A DNA stretch of 53,573 nt from an uncultured Oscillospiraceae bacterium. GTDB lineage: Bacteria; Bacillota; Clostridia; Oscillospirales; Oscillospiraceae. The first letter of the stretch is position 1. Every line of letters begins with the position of its first letter. The position numbers were made by a program, and so were the translations under genes. Shown here in pieces: positions 24,052 through 31,373 of this stretch. Under the pieces are notes generated by a model, which did no database searches, was not told where the DNA came from, and saw only the letters and a program-made list of their open reading frames with translations. The stretch covers positions 1 through 53,573 of the forward strand of contig CANQBA010000021.1 of assembly GCA_947589545.1 (NCBI GenBank), given 5' to 3'.

Positions 24052-26500
24052 AGATAAATCTTACAGCGTGGACATACCCGTGGACGGGGCCATAGTCCGC
24101 TCCTACGCGCACCGTTTGACGCCTCCATCCGGGCTGGCGGCCCAAAACTGAGTTGATAAAGCGGGTATCTTTATCTGCGTCCTTCGGGCTGCCGTTAAAC
24201 AGCTCACACCAGACCTCGATTGCGGATATGCGGTCGCGATCCACCAGTGTCAACGGGGCGCCGCTGTCCTGGACACCTCCAGACCAAAAGACGCGCCGCC
24301 GGTCAAGTGTCCACTTCTGCCAATCGGAGGGCACCTTCCGGGCCAAGAAATCGATGATCATGCCCTCGCGGGCGGAGGTTTCGCGGTGTTCTTCTTGATA
24401 GATGCGGGCGGTTTCCTCCATTTCGCCGGTCAAATAAAGGTTCTCCCCCATCTGCCAGCGGAATTTTGCTTCGGCCCAAACCTGGTCGATAACGTCATCC
24501 GTTAGGTCAGTCCACACCCGCTTTTCGTGCGACGCCTCACCCACATCCACCGGCCAAAAGCGCCGGTTGCCGGTGGTGTCTTGAAGAAAATCAGATTGAT
24601 TGCAAGTCCCAAAAAACACGCAGCACCGGGGCCGCTCCTGCACAAACCGGCCATACGCCGCCCGGTAGCGGTCAGACCGTAGACTTAGGAATTGTTTGAT
24701 CCGGGCCACGTCCGTCCGCCGGAACGCGTCAAGTTCCGCCACCTCTACAAGCCACACGCCCTGGAGCAGCTCGGACGCCTCCTTGCCCTCAAAGGTTCGG
24801 ATCGAGTCATTAAACCACCCGCGGCTCATTTTGTCCAAGATGGTACTTTTGCCGATGCCTTGAGGCCCGCAGAGTATCAGCATTTGGTCGAATTTGCATC
24901 CCGGACTCATGACGCGGGTCACGGCTGCCGTAAAACTCTTGCGGCAAACGGCCCGATTGTACTCATTGTCAACGGCACCCAGGTAGTCAATAAAAAGGGT
25001 ATCGAGCCTCGGTACTCCGTCCCACGTCAAACCGTCGAGGTATTCCTGCACCTCATTGAACGCGTGTGTAGCCGAGTGTATGTCCAGCGCTGCGTCAATG
25101 CTGCCGCGCTTTGTGATGTTGTAAACTTTTTCCATGTACCAGTAGAGGCCGTTTGTGTCGGTGTCAGTCCACAGCCGACGCTTGCCGTCAAGGCTCCAAG
25201 GGAGCGGGGCCAGGACTTCCCCACGGCCGGCAAATTTATTAAGGGCGAATTTGCCCTTGAGGCGCGGGTCATTCTCCAGGATCATGCACACGTTGTCGAT
25301 GGTTCCCAAAACTGCGCCCGTCTGGGTATTCTTGCGGAGCTTCGTATACCACTCCACTCCGTCACCGCTGCCCCTGTCGCTTCCCTCGCTTGTATCCACG
25401 GGCGGGGAGCCGGTAACACCGGTAAAATCCAAGACTGCGCCGTCCACCCGCTCCTGGGCCATTCTGGACGCCACAGCGGGGTCTGCAACAGCAAACGCCC
25501 GCATTGCCGAATAGGACGGGAGGCGGTTGTCTGGTGTCCCCGGGGCGGCCTCATCATCCAAATCGCCAAATTTGTGCCAGCGGACTAAATCAAAGCTGTT
25601 GACCAGCCGCCCGCTGCACGGGTCGGTCGCATGATAAGAGTAAAGAAATTTGCCGTTGTCGTAAACAACAGCGCCGCCGGTAGTGGAGCCGCCCAAATAA
25701 GTAAAGCGGTTAGGGTCATCGCCCACCGGCTCGTAGATGCCGGGGATCAGCTCATCCAGCGCCTTGAAGATATCGTAAGTCCGGCAAAAGGCGCCCACAA
25801 CTCCGGGTTTCGCCTCCGGATCGCCCTGCTTCGCCGCCAACTTTTGAAAACGCACGGCGCCAGGAACCTGCGGCCAGCTCGTGGTATCGTGCCAATCAGC
25901 ATAGGTGGACAGCACAAAATCCACGCTGATAAAAGGCGCATCCTTGTATTTAAATATGTATTCTCCGTCGGAGCTGCAGGAGGGCCAGTACATAAGGCGG
26001 CAGGCCTCAAAGGTCGTAGGATCCGCCCACGATATGCCGATCCACTCCGCCAGCCGCCGCGCAACAGGTTCGTGTTCGTCAGCGGTCATCGTTCGGTCGG
26101 TCACAAACATAACCCGGAGCCGGGGTGCCTCCTCCCGATGTTTGCGGGTCGAGTAGATGCAATAGCCGCAGCCCAGCGCTTCCGCCTTACCGATCACCTT
26201 CTCCGTGCAATAGGGCGGGATGCTGTCAAAGTCCAGGGTCACTACGTCACGCCCTGCCACGTTAACAGCCTTGCGCCGCGGGCCGGTCAGAGCGCCGCCA
26301 ACAAAACCGCCCACATCTTTAAGCGCATCCTGCTGAGCCTTTTTCATGGCGAGGTAGGCCGTCAATGTTTCCGTCCCACGCACTGGGGCCGAAAAGCGGT
26401 TATAAAAGTCGCCCACGGATATCTGCGCCGCGTTCCATTGCGTTGACTTGCTGCTTGCCCCGAGGGATATCGTTATTTGTCTCTCATTCTGCAATATCAT
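24047..26500 (-). CDS. VapE-type primase-helicase
   Basis: 817 residues. The N-terminal 200 show a primase-polymerase-like fold: VTLDFDSIP (the metal-binding D.D), then YSTRKHREEAPRLRVMF. The middle has a VapE (virulence-associated E) ATPase with LILCGPQGIGKSTIL as Walker A, VAELDAF, and CVFFGTCNQSDFL. The last 100 residues form a separate domain (VPSDW, LVDRDRIS, EVWCEL, INSVL, PGWRRQTVR) that is also at the end of the BRO protein. It probably starts phage DNA replication. It has its own strong promoter at 26569-26597 and its 3-prime end abuts the repeat region that could be the origin. Confidence 0.88.
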   Translation of the reverse strand: MILQNERQITISLGASSKSTQWNAAQISVGDFYNRFSAPVRGTETLTAYLAMKKAQQDALKDVGGFVGGALTGPRRKAVNVAGRDVVTLDFDSIPPYCTEKVIGKAEALGCGYCIYSTRKHREEAPRLRVMFVTDRTMTADEHEPVARRLAEWIGISWADPTTFEACRLMYWPSCSSDGEYIFKYKDAPFISVDFVLSTYADWHDTTSWPQVPGAVRFQKLAAKQGDPEAKPGVVGAFCRTYDIFKALDELIPGIYEPVGDDPNRFTYLGGSTTGGAVVYDNGKFLYSYHATDPCSGRLVNSFDLVRWHKFGDLDDEAAPGTPDNRLPSYSAMRAFAVADPAVASRMAQERVDGAVLDFTGVTGSPPVDTSEGSDRGSGDGVEWYTKLRKNTQTGAVLGTIDNVCMILENDPRLKGKFALNKFAGRGEVLAPLPWSLDGKRRLWTDTDTNGLYWYMEKVYNITKRGSIDAALDIHSATHAFNEVQEYLDGLTWDGVPRLDTLFIDYLGAVDNEYNRAVCRKSFTAAVTRVMSPGCKFDQMLILCGPQGIGKSTILDKMSRGWFNDSIRTFEGKEASELLQGVWLVEVAELDAFRRTDVARIKQFLSLRSDRYRAAYGRFVQERPRCCVFFGTCNQSDFLQDTTGNRRFWPVDVGEASHEKRVWTDLTDDVIDQVWAEAKFRWQMGENLYLTGEMEETARIYQEEHRETSAREGMIIDFLARKVPSDWQKWTLDRRRVFWSGGVQDSGAPLTLVDRDRISAIEVWCELFNGSPKDADKDTRFINSVLGRQPGWRRQTVRVGADYGPVHGYVHAVRFIS

Positions 26501-26568
26501 ACCGCGTACTCCTTATATCCGCCCGTGGGGGGGGGACATCACAGTAAATACTATTGAGCTATAATCAT

Positions 26569-26631
26569 AGTATAGCTTAAAATGTTTAACAAGTCAACGG
26601 GACAAAGGGCTTTTGTGTCCCGTTTGTCCCG
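26569..26631 (-). promoter_or_regulatory. Promoter and operator-like region of vapE
   Basis: Minus strand: TTGACT (26592-26597), 17-base spacer with GTTAAACAT, TATACT (26569-26574). Just upstream, three GGGACA/TGTCCC half-sites: CGGGACAAA (26598-26606), TGTCCCG (26616-26622) and TTTGTCCCG (26623-26631); the outer two are a perfect 9-bp inverted repeat. The spacer resembles that of the leftward promoter at 40105-40133, so the same regulator may act on both. A run of nine C (minus strand) lies in the leader. Confidence 0.75.
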
Positions 26632-26648
26632 ATTTTAGTTAAATATAT

Positions 26649-26798
26649 TTACCTACCGAAAATCCGGGTCAGGGTAAGACAGGCAATCGACACTCCGGCC
26701 AGAACCAGAGACGCGCCGACGTGTTTATCGTCAACGGACTTCGTCATCTGCCCAAAGCTTGCGAGCGCCAAAACGGCGAGAAAGATTTCTACCCACAT
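26649..26798 (-). CDS. Small two-pass membrane protein (49 residues)
   Basis: Start ATG at 26798, eight bases after GGAG, whose bases overlap the end of the preceding gene. The sequence MWVEIFLAVLALASFGQ, then MTKSVDDKHVGASLVL, AGVSIACLTLTRIFGR has two hydrophobic segments separated by a charged turn. A phage inner-membrane microprotein of unknown function. It is the last gene before the vapE promoter. Confidence 0.7.
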   Translation of the reverse strand: MWVEIFLAVLALASFGQMTKSVDDKHVGASLVLAGVSIACLTLTRIFGR

Positions 26799-26803
26799 AC
26801 GAT

Positions 26804-27106
26804 TTACTCCTTCTCGTCTTCGTCCAGGGGCACGCCAAAAATATCGGCGACGGCCTTTTTTATTTCCCCGTCCTCCGCTGGAATTACCTCCACTGGAATT
26901 TTCTCCGCCGGATCTTCCTCATCCACCGGCTCTTCCTCATCCGCCGGGGCTGCATCCAGCATGGCCAGGATGTACTGCGCGGGGACGTCGTGTCGGAGCG
27001 CGTTTTCCATAAGCTCCGCTTTCGCGCTTTCCCGCATAAGGTTGTAAAAATCAGTAAAGGTGACTTCAACTCTGTCTTCCTTGCTGATTGCGTCCAAAAA
27101 TCCCAT
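26804..27106 (-). CDS. Acidic phage protein (100 residues), unknown
   Basis: Start ATG 27106 after GGAGATTTTGTC. Begins MGFLDAISKEDRVEVTFTD; the middle has helices (YNLMRESAKAELMENALRH, DVPAQYILAMLDA); the second half is Glu/Asp/Pro-rich (EEEPVDEEDPAEKIPVEVI). Similar acidic proteins occur in clostridial early operons without known function. Confidence 0.65.
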   Translation of the reverse strand: MGFLDAISKEDRVEVTFTDFYNLMRESAKAELMENALRHDVPAQYILAMLDAAPADEEEPVDEEDPAEKIPVEVIPAEDGEIKKAVADIFGVPLDEDEKE

Positions 27107-27147
27107 GACAAAATCTCCTTTCAAAATTGTCGCTCGCCGGGAGCCTG

Positions 27148-27516
27148 CTACACAGCGTGGATGTCCCGCCAGGCCTTATAAATCTTCGGCCCTTGGATGG
27201 CTATCCAGTCAACCATTTCCTCGTTCCTCGTCCAGGCCCGCTCAGTAAACCGAAGGGCGCTGTCCTGCAATCCACTTTCGTTTAGAAAAGCGTGGACGAT
27301 TTCATGCCGGAGTGTTTCCTTTCGTGCAGTACGCACGGTGCGCGTAGGCTCATGCTCCCAGCCGGGGTAGGTAGCCATATCGCATACTACAATTATTTTT
27401 TGGTGTGAATCGCAGTAGCCGTCAATGCTACTCCGCTCAAAGGCCGGCTCTTCTTTGTACTTTTTCATAAGCACCCGATAGGGCGTCCCCAAAACGTCTA
27501 CGGTTCCGATTTCCAT
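27148..27516 (-). CDS. IrrE/ImmA-like zinc metallopeptidase-type protein
   Basis: 122 residues from ATG 27516 after GAGGAGGTGATTTA; an ORF reaches further but lacks a site. The motif LRHEIVHAFLNESGL is an HExxH zinc metallopeptidase signature; two upstream blocks (KEEPAFERSSIDGYCD, KIIVVCDMATYPGWEHEP) suit the small ImmA-type fold. In other mobile elements ImmA cleaves the repressor. Here the gene is in the middle of the early operon and not beside the repressor. The next gene starts 5 bp away. Confidence 0.75.
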   Translation of the reverse strand: MEIGTVDVLGTPYRVLMKKYKEEPAFERSSIDGYCDSHQKIIVVCDMATYPGWEHEPTRTVRTARKETLRHEIVHAFLNESGLQDSALRFTERAWTRNEEMVDWIAIQGPKIYKAWRDIHAV

Positions 27517-27520
27517 TAAA

Positions 27521-27868
27521 TCACCTCCTCTTTTTAATATCCGCCGACGCAACCCAGGGATAGCGCTCTTCAAACGGCTGGAAGTTTTCACCGAATATCC
27601 TCTGAAGCTTTTCGTCAAGCTTTGCGCGGTAGTAGTCCGCCTCCGGACGGGTGGTCAACGCCGTCGCCCACTCATCGTGGGCCTCGCCATATGCCCTAAG
27701 AATGCGGACCAGACGCTTCCCGCCGAAAACATCCTTGCCCATAACGTCCGGATCGTTAAGCACAAGGCAGAGCAGGTCGATTGAATATTGCTGTTCCGTG
27801 TCCGCAGCGGCTTGCTTGTTTACAAGGATGCGGTTTTCTCTCCGTTGCAAATACCCGTTTGCGCCCAT
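27521..27868 (-). CDS. Phage protein of 115 residues, unknown
   Basis: Start MGANGYLQRRENRILVNKQ, seven bases after GGAGG. It is helical and charged (EQQYSIDLLCLVLNDPDVM, AHDEWATALTTRPEADYY). A small gene in a packed operon. I recognise no domain. Confidence 0.65.
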   Translation of the reverse strand: MGANGYLQRRENRILVNKQAAADTEQQYSIDLLCLVLNDPDVMGKDVFGGKRLVRILRAYGEAHDEWATALTTRPEADYYRAKLDEKLQRIFGENFQPFEERYPWVASADIKKRR

Positions 27869-27883
27869 GCCTGTGCCTCCGTT

Positions 27884-28081
27884 TTACAGATATCCGTGAT
27901 TGCGCTTTTTGGCCGCGATGTTATCGTTTACCTCTTTTCGGTCAAAGGTGCCGACGCTGGCATGGCATTTCCAACGGGTCGCACCGTGTTCGCGAAAGAT
28001 GCAATTTTGGCAGCTCGGTTGCTCCTTGCAAAACTGCGCGAGGGTTTCCATACAGGCCAGAGCCTTCTTGTCGCTTATCAT
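27884..28081 (-). CDS. Small Cys-containing phage protein (65 residues)
   Basis: Start MISDKKALACMETLAQFCK. The cysteines in CKEQPSCQNCIF and WKCHAS are spaced like a small metal-binding site. It starts 2 bp after the stop of the preceding gene, whose G-run serves as the ribosome binding site region. Function unknown. Confidence 0.6.
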   Translation of the reverse strand: MISDKKALACMETLAQFCKEQPSCQNCIFREHGATRWKCHASVGTFDRKEVNDNIAAKKRNHGYL

Positions 28082-28082
28082 T

Positions 28083-28349
28083 TCAGGTTTCCCCCCCCCA
28101 ATCAGATAGCTTGCTTTCCGATTTTGCCGGGGACAAAAGCCAGTTGATCACGTCATCCGGGGTCCGCCATAGGGCGTGACGGATACCAAACAGCGCAAAG
28201 CCCATGTCCCGCTCATCCATGTTGCTAAGCACCTCCGCGTTGTCCGGCTCAAGCCACGGCGCGTTTTCGGCTCGGGCGTGTCTGCACGCCGGACCTAAAT
28301 GGTCCAACCAGCATTTTACTGCAAGTGGGCATCTGTCACAGAGTTTCAT
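28083..28349 (-). CDS. Small Cys-rich phage protein (88 residues)
   Basis: Start MKLCDRCPLAVKCWLDHLG at 28349, eight bases after GGAGG. The N-terminal C..C....C and CRHARAENAPW look like a zinc-binding knuckle. The rest is helical. The end codes WGGET from a run of nine G (28091-28099), so the frame of the last residues depends on the run length. Unknown function. Confidence 0.6.
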   Translation of the reverse strand: MKLCDRCPLAVKCWLDHLGPACRHARAENAPWLEPDNAEVLSNMDERDMGFALFGIRHALWRTPDDVINWLLSPAKSESKLSDWGGET

Positions 28350-28993
28350 TTTTTCAACCTCCAACGTTCGATCCACCGATCCAGCTTTTCCTGCTTGACC
28401 TTTTCAGCCTCCAGTACTATGTTCGGCCAGCCGGCTTCAAGGACGTCAATACAGAGCTTAACGTCTGCAATCTCCTCCGCCAGGTGGTTCCACGCTTGCT
28501 CAAATGTGACCGGCGTAGGATTTTCGCCCCGTTCTATCCGCGACAGCTTCAAAGCGGCCTGCGCCAATTCCGCCGCCTCCTCCGCCGTCTGTTCCATGAG
28601 GGCCGGCAGACTAAGCCGCCCCGCGAGGCTCAATAGCTTCTCCTCATTCGTCAGCATGGCATGGCTGCGGGGACTGACTTTCACCGCCCGGTCGTCCCAA
28701 TATTCGGTCGCGCCGATCTTTCGGGGGTCGTTGCCCCAGGCGGCTTTCCATTCCGGGAGGCTTTCGTTGATGGCGTCAAAGTGGAGCCCCCATCTTTCGG
28801 CGGCGTTGACCGCCTCCTCAAGCAGCTTGCCCTCGCGGCAGGTCCAAAGGATAAGACCGGCGCCAGCCGTCTGACGTTGCCGGGCGGCCACGATGACATC
28901 CCAATTTGGGGCGCCGATATCGGGGTAGGCGTTTGCGCAGAGGCACCCGTCAAAATCAATGGCAATAGCCTCGCGCTTTCGTTTATCGTTCAT
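28346..28993 (-). CDS. HAD-type hydrolase fused to MazG-like pyrophosphohydrolase
   Basis: 215 residues from ATG 28993. Residues 1-120 are HAD-like: AIAIDFDGCLC (DxD nucleophile), LILWTCREGKLLEEAV, and IGATEYWDDRAVKV (acidic motif). Residues 130-210 are MazG-like: LMEQTAEEAAELAQAALKL (E..EE..E) and HLAEEIADVKLCIDVL (EE..D). The HAD half resembles phage 5-prime nucleotidase or polynucleotide 3-prime-phosphatase types; MazG proteins hydrolyse NTPs. The two together would clean a nucleotide pool. In phages these are mostly separate genes; one chain is less common. Confidence 0.8.
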   Translation of the reverse strand: MNDKRKREAIAIDFDGCLCANAYPDIGAPNWDVIVAARQRQTAGAGLILWTCREGKLLEEAVNAAERWGLHFDAINESLPEWKAAWGNDPRKIGATEYWDDRAVKVSPRSHAMLTNEEKLLSLAGRLSLPALMEQTAEEAAELAQAALKLSRIERGENPTPVTFEQAWNHLAEEIADVKLCIDVLEAGWPNIVLEAEKVKQEKLDRWIERWRLKK

Positions 28994-29339
28994 ATCTTCC
29001 TCCGTCTTCCGGATCCGGCACCGTGACGTAAACCACAATGGCCGTCTTCCAGGGCAGGGATCTGTAAAACTCCAGCCGTGCCTCGTCGCTCATATCGTCC
29101 GGGTCCCCGCCGGCAAAGGTGTCGTAAAGGCAATCATCCATATCCTCCTCATCGTAGAAGTGTACAGCTTCCTCACCCATAACGTATCGGTCCACCCCGG
29201 AGCCGCCCAAAGCGCCTCTCCAGTAGCGGAAATCGTCCAGTACCAGGTTTCCGTCCACCATGAACATAACCGGCAAATCCGGGTATTGCCGTAAGAGTTC
29301 AAAAAGTGTCTCCCTGTTTTTCCTTTCCGTTTCAGTCAT
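28983..29339 (-). CDS. Phage protein of 118 residues, unknown
   Basis: Start MTETERKNRETLFELLRQYP, ribosome binding site AAGGAGGCAAGCT. Acidic with an Asp/Glu-rich middle (YDEEDMDDCLYDTFAGGDP). Overlaps the HAD-MazG gene by 11 bp. No family recognised. Confidence 0.6.
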   Translation of the reverse strand: MTETERKNRETLFELLRQYPDLPVMFMVDGNLVLDDFRYWRGALGGSGVDRYVMGEEAVHFYDEEDMDDCLYDTFAGGDPDDMSDEARLEFYRSLPWKTAIVVYVTVPDPEDGGRYER

Positions 29340-29350
29340 AGCTTGCCTCC

Positions 29351-30751
29351 TTAAATCTTCCAGTCATCCTCCCGGACCTGAAAAGCGTTTCCGAGCTGCA
29401 CCGTGTCCGGGAAATTATGCTGTGTGGTTTTGATTGCGTGTTTGTCAATTTCGGTCGCGTAGTAGCGGGTAACGGTGACGCCCAGCTTGTTGAGGGCCAG
29501 CCGTCCGCAGCTCATCCCGTCGTACATGGACAGGACCTCCACGGGCTCCGCCGTGACGCTGATTTCGGGGATATGCGCCAGGATGTGAGCGATCACGTCC
29601 ACCGTCCAGCCGTTTCCCAGCATCCTGTAAGCCTGGGTATCGCTGACCGGGAATTCGTAGCTTTCGGGAACCGTCTGAAGCCTCTTACATTCCGTGACAG
29701 TCAATTTGCGGATTATGTAAAATCCGTCCAGGAGCTTGATGGGGTATTGCGCCCCGCCGATGGTGATCTGACCGCCCCGGACTTCATAAACGGGTTTGTC
29801 CACGGTTCCGCAATATTCGTAATACTCGTTAGACGTGGTAAGGTAATTCGATTTTTCCCGCATTGCCCGCCCTCTCCTGGTTTTGCTTCCCGGCCGTGTC
29901 AGATCCACACACTCTCCCGCGGCAATCTCCGTATACCCCTTCGTTGTCGCTTCCCGAACAACAAGCGGCTGCAGGATGGAGTAGAGCGGGCCGTCCGCGC
30001 CGCCGCCGTTTGGCCGAGCCGTGAGTGCTACACCCTTGCCGTTGATGTCGTACACCCGATGGGCCTGCCCGCCGCGGACTTCCCCGGCCGCATTTGGCGT
30101 ATCGCCTACCCGTACCGGGGCGGCATAGAGTCCGGTTTTGGCCCCCACGCCGCCGCCTTGGCCGCAAAGGGTCACGCTCTTGCCGTCCGGGGAATAGACC
30201 CGGTATTGTTGACTGTCAAGCCCCGCGTCCTGGGCCTCGCTTTTGATAGTCCCGATTCTGACGGGTTCCGCCACGCCGTTTGCGGAGAAATGCCCGTTTG
30301 TCGCAATTGCCTTCAGGATGTTTGACGGCCCGTTTTGGTGACACATCGATGCTTTCAGGGTATACGCCTTTTCCCTCCAGCAAGCCCCGGTCTCCAGGAT
30401 ATCCCGCAAGAGGATGCCCCGGTCTTCCGGCTGCTCCACGGATACTTGACTGTAGGATTCGTCCGGTTCCCGGCGGCCCACCCAATAGAGCCGTTGCCGA
30501 CTCTGGGCGGACACGAGCGCCGAATTGATAAGGATCGGTTTCACCCCCAAAAGTCGGGTGATTTGCTCCCGGATCGCAGCGGACATGGATTTGTTGTTTT
30601 CGTACAGAAAATAGTCCGGCTGATATTTGTCGCGGGAAATGACATAATTTAGGAACAGCTCCCACCCTACCCCGGATGCCTCCGTCTCCCGGTTTTTGGT
30701 CTGCGCTATGCTCCAATAGGTACACGGGCTTCCGCCCATAAGCAGCCTCAT
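29351..30751 (-). CDS. Cytosine-5 DNA methyltransferase, circularly permuted
   Basis: 466 residues. The protein begins with motif IV (MRLLMGGSPCTYWSIAQ, PC catalytic Cys), then ENNKSMSAAI (motif VI), VSAQSRQRLYWVG (VIII), a long repetitive target-recognition region (two units of RVY..(D/N)GK.V.L), and LGNGWTVDV (motif X region). Then, after that normal end, motifs I-III appear: VEVLSMYDGMSCGRLALNK and RYYATEIDKHAIKTTQHNF, stopping at LGNAFQVREDDWKI. In relatives this part is N-terminal and leads into motif IV. So the gene has its ends moved: a permuted methyltransferase. The start has a G-rich ribosome binding site. A run of nine C lies in the leader. Confidence 0.88.
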   Translation of the reverse strand: MRLLMGGSPCTYWSIAQTKNRETEASGVGWELFLNYVISRDKYQPDYFLYENNKSMSAAIREQITRLLGVKPILINSALVSAQSRQRLYWVGRREPDESYSQVSVEQPEDRGILLRDILETGACWREKAYTLKASMCHQNGPSNILKAIATNGHFSANGVAEPVRIGTIKSEAQDAGLDSQQYRVYSPDGKSVTLCGQGGGVGAKTGLYAAPVRVGDTPNAAGEVRGGQAHRVYDINGKGVALTARPNGGGADGPLYSILQPLVVREATTKGYTEIAAGECVDLTRPGSKTRRGRAMREKSNYLTTSNEYYEYCGTVDKPVYEVRGGQITIGGAQYPIKLLDGFYIIRKLTVTECKRLQTVPESYEFPVSDTQAYRMLGNGWTVDVIAHILAHIPEISVTAEPVEVLSMYDGMSCGRLALNKLGVTVTRYYATEIDKHAIKTTQHNFPDTVQLGNAFQVREDDWKI

Positions 30752-30813
30752 AGGCCCTCCCCTCCGCCCGCCACCGCAGGGTGACAGCGGGGGGGGGCGT
30801 ACTATTTAATTAT

Positions 30814-31110
30814 TTACCGCTCCATGTTGACCGGCGTGCCCACGGTTCCGACGCTTCCGCGATCGTCCGTGGCCTTGAATAGCTCCCCCGGCAGGGGGTA
30901 CATATACCGGAACATCAGATAATTCGCGGCGTCCACCAGATGCTCTGTGTTGTGATCCCGCTTGAACGCCTCCAGGCAAAGCTCCGCGGTCTTGAGCGCG
31001 TCCACCCGGCCCTCACCAAAGTTTTTGCGGGCGGGGCCGTATTTGAAAAAGGACACCTCCACCCGGTTTTTGCGGAGACGATCAAATTCTTCGCTGTATT
31101 CTCCAGGCAT
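30814..31110 (-). CDS. Phage protein of 98 residues, unknown
   Basis: Start MPGEYSEEFDRLRKNRVEVS; then FFKYGPARKNFGEGRVDAL and NTEHLVDAANYLMFRYMYPL. A well conserved type in clostridial early operons (the FKYG.A..NF pattern), function unknown to me. It precedes the methyltransferase. Confidence 0.65.
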   Translation of the reverse strand: MPGEYSEEFDRLRKNRVEVSFFKYGPARKNFGEGRVDALKTAELCLEAFKRDHNTEHLVDAANYLMFRYMYPLPGELFKATDDRGSVGTVGTPVNMER

Positions 31111-31139
31111 GTTCGCAGTTCCTCACTTTCCTGCAGCAG

Positions 31140-31370
31140 CTATGCGATGCCGGCAAAATCCGATGCCGCGGAGGGCCGCAGCGCACGGGTGCAACTGGGG
31201 CAGAAATGCTCCCATTCGCCGGAGAACGCGTCCTTGCGAAAAGACCAGCTCTTCTCGTGCATCGCGTCAACGGCATACTCAAAATCCCATTCGGAGGCAA
31301 GGGTCGCGCCGCAACGGTCGCAGACCGGCAAGTACTTTCTCTCGCCGTACTCTCGAATTCTTTTGATCAC
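31140..31370 (-). CDS. Small zinc-ribbon protein (76 residues)
   Basis: From a GTG at 31370 after AGGAATAGACC. CDRC near residue 17 and CPSC near residue 58 form a four-Cys zinc site; the sequence between (DFEYAVDAMHEKSWSFRKD) is amphipathic. Likely a nucleic acid or protein-binding adaptor. Follows the Dam-type gene with 3 bp between stop and start. Confidence 0.65.
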   Translation of the reverse strand: MIKRIREYGERKYLPVCDRCGATLASEWDFEYAVDAMHEKSWSFRKDAFSGEWEHFCPSCTRALRPSAASDFAGIA

Positions 31371-31373
31371 GGT

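Noticed and set aside
26615-26650. Third late-promoter-like element as a real plus-strand promoter
   Set aside because: It would transcribe against the early genes and its boxes are 9, not 10, bp apart; it is better seen as part of the vapE operator region, so it was not listed as a promoter.
29417-30325. 302-codon open frame opposite the methyltransferase
   Set aside because: Arg/Pro/Gly-rich shadow frame; the minus-strand frame has all methyltransferase motifs.
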